From: Spirogloea muscicola
Lineage: Eukaryota > Streptophyta > Zygnematophyceae > Spirogloeales > Spirogloeaceae
DNA: 16,801 nucleotides
Assembly (NCBI GenBank): GCA_009602725.1
Contig: WELB01000081.1
Span: 449,838-466,638, forward strand
Reading direction: 5' to 3'
The translations under genes were made by a program, and so were the position numbers. Positions 10,562-16,801 of this stretch are shown here, one piece after another; the stretch's first letter is position 1; each line of letters starts with the position of its first letter. The notes below the pieces were generated by a model, which had not been told where the DNA came from, did not search any database, and was given only the letters and a program-made list of their open reading frames with translations.

Positions 10562-11768
10562 TCATCTTGTGTCGCGGACCCAGTGCTTGACGGGCTCGGC
10601 GATGCGCCGTGCGCGTTCAGCCCAAGGGCGCAGTGCCTTGCGGCCCCTCTCTGGCAGCTCCTCAAGCTGTGCGGGCACAAATATCACAACTTGCCTCAGC
10701 AGCAACAACAATGGAATAGTTGGGAGCAGCGGCACTTGTTTTCCTGGAGCCCTCAGCACCTACCGTCGTAGCGCCCAGCCGGCGGCCGAGTAAGACCAGG
10801 CCGAGAGTGCCGCCACCGAACACGAGCACGGTTGCGAGCAGGAATGCCTTCCCGACTGGCACGCAGCGAAGCAACCAAGCAATTGCCTCAATGCCAAAGC
10901 ATGTACTAAATATGGATGCAGCATTGGAACCGAGCAAGGACTGCAGCAAAAGCGGATGAGGCACCCGAGGTGGAGCCCAGCATCAGTGCCTCCAAGTCAG
11001 CAGCGCTTGGGCCACGAGGCCGGCGGGCGTTGGCTGTGGAGGCCTCCACTGGGGCGTTGGCAGGGAACTCCAGGCTGAACCTGGGAGCAGCTACAGCAGC
11101 AGCAGGTCGCAGCGTCACAACGCTGCAGCAGGTGACTGTGTTGAGGGGTCCAGGCACCAACACAGTGTCTGCGTGGCCAAGCAGTGGCTTACGGAGTAGA
11201 GGTCTGTTACTGTGATGTTTGGGTGAGTGGCTGAGAAGACAGGCTCAGCGCGCCTCACTCGATGTGGGTGCCCAGAACTTGGATTAGTCATTGGAATCAA
11301 GTGACAATGCAGCTCTGCAAGCTCTAGTCATATTCGCAATCAGAATTTATGTACTTTGCTCAGATACCTAGACATAGTTCTTGATATGGAAACGAGATTA
11401 TGCATTACCGCCCACGGCCGAGGCTGGTGGGCGGGACGTGGCCGACCGGCTGCAGCGCCCGCGAGGCGGCGGCGGCGGCCGCCTCCGCCGTCATGCCCGC
11501 CGGCGTCGNCGCCGGCGCCGGCGCCGCCGCCGTCGCCGCGCAGCCGGCCGGCGGCCTTGAGCTCCTTGCGGAGCCTCGCGGCGGCCACGCCCTCCGCCTG
11601 CTTGCCACCGCGAGCGAGCATCAGGACCCAGAACCCAGAACCCAGAACCCAGAACCCGAAACCTGCGACGGGCTCGGCGCCCTTGGCCAGTCGTTGGCAG
11701 CGGCGGGCTGTGCAGACCTCCCGGAAGTAGCTGCCCTCGCTGGCGGCGCGCAGCCGGAGGAAGCTCAT
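10562..11768 (-). CDS. Small membrane protein of about 141 residues, four exons, family unknown
   Basis: Exons in transcript order: 11768-11663, 11230-11193, 10940-10764, 10666-10562. The junctions are GCAG|GTTTCG to TTCTCAG|CC (phase 1), TCC|GTAAGC to TGCAG|TCC (phase 0) and ACG|GTAGGT to GCACAG|CTT (phase 0). All frames agree, giving 35+1+12+59+34 = 141 residues and TGA at 10562. The N-terminus is basic (FREVCTARRCQRLAKG). A middle stretch is moderately hydrophobic (AASIFSTCFGIEAIAWLL). A clear membrane segment follows (KAFLLATVLVFGGGTLGLVL), then a charged helix (LEELPERGRKALRPWAERAR). Length and the pattern of a Gly-rich membrane segment followed by a short LEEL helix recall the TMEM242/DUF1358 family, but I would not assign it. 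The ATG at 11768 is provisional because the frame is open upstream. The basic start may be an organelle-targeting signal (inference). Confidence 0.5.
11461..11600. repeat. GC-rich GCC/GGC low-complexity block with an unresolved base
   Basis: The block is dominated by GGC and GCC triplets and holds the only N of the window, at 11509. Several overlapping frames stay open on both strands because the block has few A or T bases. It is read here as intronic sequence of the small minus-strand gene. The assembly may be inaccurate here. Confidence 0.7.
11624..11662. repeat. Heptamer minisatellite, GAACCCA units
   Basis: Four consecutive heptamers (GAACCCA three times, then GAACCCG) are flanked by partial units. 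On the minus strand this reads GGGTTCT. It starts one base inside the first intron of the small minus-strand gene, at its 5' splice site. Against the plant-type telomere unit (CCCTAAA) it matches 5 of 7 positions, so it is at best a degenerate telomere-like array. Confidence 0.85.
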
Positions 11769-11950
11769 CGGGGCCTCCGCCACAAAGCCGCTGCCGCAGT
11801 TGCGCCGCTTCCTGGCAGCTCGTGGTGGGCGCAGGAGATGGTGGCTGCTGATACCGAAGCGGCTGCTGGTACTCAGAGGCGACTGTGAATCACGCCTAGT
11901 GCAGACGTAGAGTGCTTGGGGAGCAGGAGGAGAAACTGAGAAGTGTACTG

Positions 11951-11973
11951 AGGAGGGAGGGAGGAGGGGGGGA
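11951..11973. repeat. Purine tract upstream of the small minus-strand gene
   Basis: A run of only G and A (AGGAGGGAGGGAGGAGG then G-rich), so a C/T tract on the coding strand of the downstream gene, about 185 bases before its proposed ATG. Such a tract could sit in a promoter or 5' UTR, but its role is not shown. Confidence 0.6.
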
Positions 11974-12233
11974 GCACTTGGGTGACCCAGCTGTGGGGGT
12001 GGACCAGCTGCGGCGGCGGCATATCTGGCGATGCGCGTATTGGGGCTGGCCCGCCGGGCGGCCGGCTCCCTGGCCGTAGGGCAGGCTTGCGTGCTCCGGA
12101 GGCAACGTCCCTGTGTAGATGTGTATATATGTAATATCGAAGGCCAAATTGGCCAATGTGGAGAACAGCTCGTCTGATTCACGGCCATGGCTGTGAGAGG
12201 CCAGCCCAGACGAATGTACGAAGCCAGGTTACC

Positions 12234-12256
12234 GTTAGAGGGAGAGAGAGAGGCAC
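12234..12256. repeat. GA-rich microsatellite
   Basis: A short run of GA dinucleotides (GGGAGAGAGAGAGG) in the spacer. It is a simple repeat with no other feature around it. Confidence 0.6.
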
Positions 12257-12605
12257 TGCACCCTTGTCTCCCTCCTGTCACAGCGGGGTTGCTCTTCCTC
12301 CCCTCAGCTCATCTGACTTCCTACTGCTGACACGGGGTTACTAAGAGCTCCCTGGCTGTCTAGCCCGTGGCTCCGTCATGAACACCTGTATGCATCTGGC
12401 TGGCTTTCACAGCCGCTCTTTTAATATCAGCAGCCGCTTCCTGTCACAAGTCCATGCCATGCGCAACACCTCAGGGGAGGCCGCCGGCTTCTTGAGCTGC
12501 CCTGCAAGCTCCATCTGATTGCCCTACTCCCGCACGATGAGCTCATAATGACTGTGTTGGGTCTAACAGGCATGGTTTCACAGACGTCACACCTTCTTAA
12601 GAGAA

Positions 12606-12649
12606 GGGTGGGGGAGGAGGGGGGGGCGGGGAGGTCTGAGGAAAGGGGG
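12606..12649 (+). other. G-rich tract with G-quadruplex potential
   Basis: Four or more runs of at least three G, separated by one to six bases, lie on the plus strand (GGGTGGGGG, then a run of eight G, CGGGG, and GGGGG after a short gap). This fits the usual G-quadruplex pattern. On the SFR2 coding strand it is C-rich, about 420-460 bases past the SFR2 stop. Confidence 0.6.
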
Positions 12650-13065
12650 TGACTAAGGTCGTTCCGTGATAGTGGCATGCTGTGGATGATCCTCAGCAAT
12701 GTCACGTATATAAGGTGCACATAATGCTCTTGAAATGCAAGTCCCTCATGCAAGCTTGACTAGAGTCTCGTCAGGCTTTGTGCGTCCAAGCAGGCAGTGC
12801 AATATAAGTGATGCCGTACGAGTGCAGATCATGCTACAGTGTCATTGAGGTGGCAAGCATCGAGGTAACCAAGGGTAGGCGAGTAAGGCTTGTGTAAGAG
12901 GAGATAATGTCAAAGATAAGTGGAGTATACTTAAGTGCGCCGTTTATGGCCAATCAAGAGCGTCACTGTACGTGGCAAACAGCTGCAGGGCTAACATGCA
13001 CATGGCTGCGCAAAGACTAACTCACTAGCAGACACTAACGACATCCCAAATATTTCTATCAAGTG

Positions 13066-16000
13066 TCAAAGCTCAGCAGGTCCTGTCAGCGTTTCAGCAG
13101 GGCGTGTCACGTGGGGCCCCTTGCCCACAACAGACTCCAGAGCAAACCACGCCGCAAGTGCAACCTCCCGCACCGACCGCTGCAACATGGTCTGAAGGCC
13201 TGGGACTTCGTACTTTGCATACCTCCAGTCCTTGCGCGACAGCGCTCGCATCGTCGGCACGTCTCGGCTGCCTGTGGCAGCTCAATGATGAAGTGAGTCA
13301 GAAACGCACTATGCTAAATGTTAGGCGGTGATCATATCGAACAGTATACTCTAGGATGTGTGACATGCAAGTCGACGACCCCAACGTGTGCAGTACTGGA
13401 GGTCAGCCCGAAAACCGGCACACACGCTTGATCAGATAGCAGCAATCTTTCAAGAAGTGTTGAAAGCCTTCCGTTATTCACCAGCCCACATAACGCCAGT
13501 GGCATCAACAGCGCGGCAGAATGGCCGCTCCCCTCCGCGGTTGGCAGCGCCATGCAGCGTTGCCCAGTGTTCCTCTCGCGCTGCCAGTGTCACTTCCCGC
13601 GTCTGCACCACCTGCAGACAAGTGGACAAACGACCTTTTCCTTAAGTATGACAGGAGATAAAGTTGAGGTGTGAATGCAGGATGAAGTGCAGGAGTAGGC
13701 ATCAACACCTTTATAAGGCTTTGATTGTTCCGCAGCTATCTATACTCCAACAATCTGGGCAGGTCATCTCAGCAACCATCAGTCATTCCAAGCAGCCATA
13801 TGACTTAAGACCTGCGTGAAGAGCTCGTATGACGGGCGAGGAAGGCGCGTCAGGTTGTCGGCACGGTCCACATCTACAAGGCCGAACTTGGGGCAGTATC
13901 CATCCGCCCACTCCCAGTTGTCAGAAATCGTCCAGTGGTAGTAACCGTGCACTGGTACACCCTGCGAACGGCAGATGCAATCAGATGAGCAGTGTCCAGA
14001 CATCGTGTGATGGCCAGATGGTACACTGCAACTAACTTGTGCAGCATAATGCTTGAACCTTGATAGGAGGACCATGTCAGTACATGATGGGTGACTCATG
14101 CTCTCAATCTTACCTGCTTCATGGCAGCATGCAGCGACAGGAGGTGCTCAAGAAGGTAAGGCCGCCGGATGAGGTCGCGAGCGTCCGCCATGCCATTCTC
14201 TGTGATAATATACTTAAGGTCCGGGCGCCGTGCTCGGTACCGCAAGAAGAACGCCATGAGGAGTTGGTACAGACCGTCGGGGTAGACAGCCCTCCCGGCC
14301 TCACTGTACTCCTCCTCTGGCACAACTTGCAGGCCTACCATTGATATAAACTCCTGCAGTCCGAATACAATCATTTGGCAATTTTAGCAATTCTGAGTAC
14401 ATGCACCTGACCTCATAGCATAGGCACAGCTTTGCAGCTGCCCATAGCACAGCAGATTGTGGAAGGCTGACGCAAATGTATAAGCAGGGGCTTGAGTCAT
14501 GCGACAGGCAGCAGAATCGACTATGCTATTCCTGCCCAACTGGAGATGTCAATGAGGCCTAACCTGGCCGTAGTAGTTGAGGCCGCAGAAATCCAAATGG
14601 TCCTGGATGTGATCAATCCAGGGGAAGAGCGTCATCCAGCGGGAGAATGCGACAGCGGGCGCGTCGAGGAGGCCATATGGCCGGAGCACGCCCACGTTGT
14701 GCGCAACACCAACCGGCACTGAAGCTGTTGCTGGTCTGCACATCTCACATGACCCTCACAAATTCAACTTGCCACCCCAGATCGTCAAAGTATCACCTAA
14801 TCTGAAGATTGAGCCCCTGTTAAGCTGCAACACTTCAACATATACCTTAACTGGAAGCCCATGTGTGGTCCTACGAAGGTCAATTTGGGATGGACCTCAG
14901 AGTCAGTAGGCATGGACCTCAGAGTCAGTACGTGAAACTGTGACAGCAAAGCTAGCCAGTACACACAGAGTTAAGAAGTCAAGGACATGAAAGCCTTGTG
15001 GCCTCACCCTTCATGGAGGACTTTGTAGGCGAGGATGTGGGCACGACCGATGGCATCCATGGCCCGCCAGTAGGGGCTGGCATGAACTGGCACAACGCAC
15101 AGCACCGACTGCCAGGCCGTTGGCCTTTCGCCAGGCGGCCATGTGCCCGTGCAGTGCGTCAGAATGACGAATATGTGGGGCTCATTGAATGTGACCCACG
15201 AATCGACGTAGTCTCCAAACTCTTCTCCTGCAAACCTGGCATAAGAGGCAATGGATGTGAGGAACTGAAGGTAGGTTCCAATAGGCATCTCAAATAGCTA
15301 TGAATGTTTGGAACTGTAGCCCTGAGAACGGCAGTCTGTCAGTCTGCATCTTCAACATTCTCATGCAGAAATAGCAGACGACCATGCAAGAAGACCCCGT
15401 TGTTGGAAATGTAGATTTGTGCAAGTTTGCGTCGTCCAGCATTTGCCAGCAGATAGATAACAGGGAAATTTCGACTCCAGCAGTAGGAGAGGGAGGAATG
15501 AAGCTGGGCGCCGCACCTCGCAAAGTCAGCAAAATATTGGACAGTGCGCTCGTTGGTCCAGCCGCCATATGCAACGGCCCATTTGGGTATGGAGTGGTGG
15601 AAGAGCGTGAGCATGATGCGCAGGCCGCGGGCCTTGACGTCCGCCATGATGCGCCGGTAGTGCTCCACTGCTCTCATGTCGGCCTGGGATGCGGCTGACG
15701 GCGACAGCCCTTGCAACGGTTGGCAATGGCTCAGCCGCCGGGTGGTCAAAGAATGTGTTACTGCGCGGCAGAAGCTGCGGGAGGCTTGCTCACTGTTTCG
15801 CGAGTGGTTCCATCGATCGGCTCGTTGGGCACGATGCGGCCCCAATCGACGCCCATGCGGAACGCCTCAACGCCCGTGCCCGCCGCGAGGTCCAACTCAG
15901 CGCCAGGGTCCGTCCAGAACCGCAGCCTCTGCTCCGGAATTGGCACGTTGTGCCATGCGCGCACCTGCATTTGCCTGCCGCCGCCATCAGAACCTGCTGT

Positions 16001-16801
16001 GACGGCTATTCAGCAGGCAACATGGCAAAAACCCACAAACCCCAAAAGCTCGAGAGCCTCCGGCTGTCCCGCTGCTGAGTCACGGCCTCAAAACCACCAT
16101 GGCAATCAGCCTTCAAACCCCAGCATTGCTGCAGCTCCTTAGTCAGCATCCGCCAGCATTGCCACTGCCAACAATGTGGTCGACTCCTGGCTGGCAGTGG
16201 CCAAAGGCCGCAGCAGGGAGCCCCGACAGCAGCACCAGTTATACATCCTCATTAATACGCAATTTCAATATCACTCACTCACTGTGGGCTTTCTAGCAAG
16301 CATAACAGCTGAGAAGATATGATGGGGTCACGGGTTCAAATCCTGCAGAGTACGATACAGGCCGCAGCAGCAGGAGAAACGAACAGAGAGGCTCGGACCG
16401 GGCCGCGCGTGGTCTGGCCCGGGCCGGGCGGGCCGGGGCCGTCGGGGCCGTGCTGCGCGAAGTCCAGCCACGTGTCGGCCAGCTGGTCCTCCACGTGCGC
16501 CGGCGCGGTGGCCAGGCCGAAGAAGAAGCCGCCGCCGAGCATGCCGCAGCCTGCGCCGGCGGCGGCGGCGGCGTCGTGAGGCGGCGCCGGAGGCAGCCGT
16601 GGTGGGCTAAGGGATTAAGGTTTTGAGATTTGGGGCTCACTGTTCGAGTCCGGAAGGCACGCCGGAGGGAAGCGGGCGAGGACGGGGCCGTCGTCTGACG
16701 GCGGCGACGGCAGTGCCGGCGTCGCCACCAGCAGCGCGCACGCCGTCAGGTACGCCGCGGCCACGACGGCGCCAGAGGCGGCGCAGGCGTCGCCGGCGCC
16801 G
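13066..16801 (-). CDS. SFR2: SFR2: galactolipid:galactolipid galactosyltransferase (GH1 family), 5'-partial
   Basis: SFR2 sits in the chloroplast outer envelope and moves galactose from MGDG to another galactolipid, making oligogalactolipids and diacylglycerol; in Arabidopsis it gives freezing tolerance. Exons in transcript order: 16801-16641 (partial), 16550-about 16381, 15964-15794, 15683-15517, 15235-15008, 14735-14564, 14353-14114, 13961-13812, 13611-13482, 13271-13066. Phases agree throughout; only the exon 2 donor and exon 3 acceptor are uncertain. Exon 1 codes a hydrophobic anchor (AVVAAAYLTACALLVA). Then come FFFGLATAPAHVED, AWHNVPIPEQRLRFW, FRMGVDWGRIVPNEP, LTLFHHSIPKWA, TFNEP (acid/base Glu at 15181-15183), YPDGLYQ, IITENG (nucleophile Glu at 14198-14200) and WTISDNWEWADGY. 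The SFR2-specific C-terminus follows (RPFCRAVDATGVMW; RKDWRYAKYEVPGLQ). About 597 residues are visible; Arabidopsis has 622. These SFR2-specific blocks separate it from ordinary beta-glucosidases. Confidence 0.93.
14890..14930. repeat. 22-base tandem duplication in intron 5 of SFR2
   Basis: ATGGACCTCAGAGTCAGTA occurs at 14890-14908 and again at 14912-14930, a period of 22. It lies between the exons ending at 15008 and starting at 14735. The copies are identical, so the duplication is recent or an assembly duplication. Confidence 0.85.
16333..16343 (+). other. tRNA B-box-like motif in or beside SFR2 intron 2, antisense
   Basis: GGTTCAAATCC matches the pol III B box / T-loop consensus at 10 of 11 positions. 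Upstream at 16294 a weak TAGCAAG resembles the start of an A box at nearly tRNA spacing. No acceptor, D or anticodon stems pair, so this is not a working tRNA. It may be a remnant of a tRNA or tRNA-derived SINE, or chance. Confidence 0.25.

Larger units (their letters stand above)
11769..13065. other. Spacer between the small minus-strand gene and SFR2
   Basis: This should hold the promoter and 5' UTR of the small gene (high coordinates are upstream for it) and the 3' UTR of SFR2. Open frames exist near 11.9-12.2 kb but are Pro/Ser/Ala-rich products of GC composition, without recognisable domains. Simple tracts are listed separately. I find no TATA box, RNA gene or transposon signature. Confidence 0.55.

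Noticed and set aside
10906-11163. Minus-strand open frame of 85 codons overlapping the small gene
   Set aside because: It lies almost wholly between a GTAAGC donor (11192) and a TGCAG acceptor (10941) whose phases match, so it is intronic.
11400-11888. Plus-strand open frame of 162 codons
   Set aside because: Ala/Gly/Arg-rich product of GCC repeats, antisense to the better-supported minus-strand exon and containing the N.
11340-12281. Minus-strand continuous open frame of 313 codons
   Set aside because: It runs through GC-rich low complexity, the heptamer array and an N. Only its 11663-11768 part fits a spliced gene; the rest has no recognisable domain.
16290-16365. A tRNA gene on the plus strand
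   Set aside because: A T-loop-like motif is present, but acceptor, D and anticodon stems do not pair and no anticodon loop can be placed.
1-16801. Stop-codon reassignment, as in some ulvophyte algae
   Set aside because: SFR2 and RAB3GAP2 exons need no in-frame TAA, TAG or TGA to keep family alignment, so the standard code fits.

Overview
The window is nuclear DNA from a eukaryote, most likely a green alga (Chlorophyta). Genes are split by GT-AG introns of about 90-420 bases. Exons are GC-rich and introns and spacers more AT-rich. Many acceptors read TGCAG or GCAG. The best-recognised gene, an SFR2-type galactolipid galactosyltransferase, belongs to the green lineage. One N in a GC microsatellite (11509) points to a draft assembly. 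The order Trebouxiophyceae/Chlorophyceae is a guess.

Layout. (1) 42-7902, plus strand: a 14-exon gene for a RAB3GAP2-like protein, the non-catalytic subunit of the Rab3 GTPase-activating complex. I rebuilt it exon by exon, and all 13 junctions keep phase. The extreme C-terminus is uncertain. (2) 7903-10561: a long stretch with no gene I can assign, holding a few coding-like patches with in-frame stops. (3) 10562-11768, minus strand: a small four-exon gene for a protein of about 141 residues with one or two membrane segments, family unknown. (4) 11769-13065: a spacer with G-rich and GA-rich low-complexity tracts. (5) 13066-16801, minus strand: SFR2, ten exons seen, with the 5' end beyond the window. 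Both catalytic glutamates are present, and there is an N-terminal membrane anchor.

The genes do not form a pathway: one is membrane-trafficking, one is chloroplast envelope lipid remodelling, one is unknown. RAB3GAP2 is convergent with the small gene; the small gene and SFR2 run in the same direction. I saw no mobile element, CRISPR array, rRNA or intact tRNA, and no convincing new biological system. The points most worth checking are the small membrane protein, the RAB3GAP2 C-terminus, the patches in the 7.9-10.5 kb gap and the divergent SFR2 linker. Exon assignments rest on reading splice sites, phase and remembered family sequence, not on alignments or transcripts.
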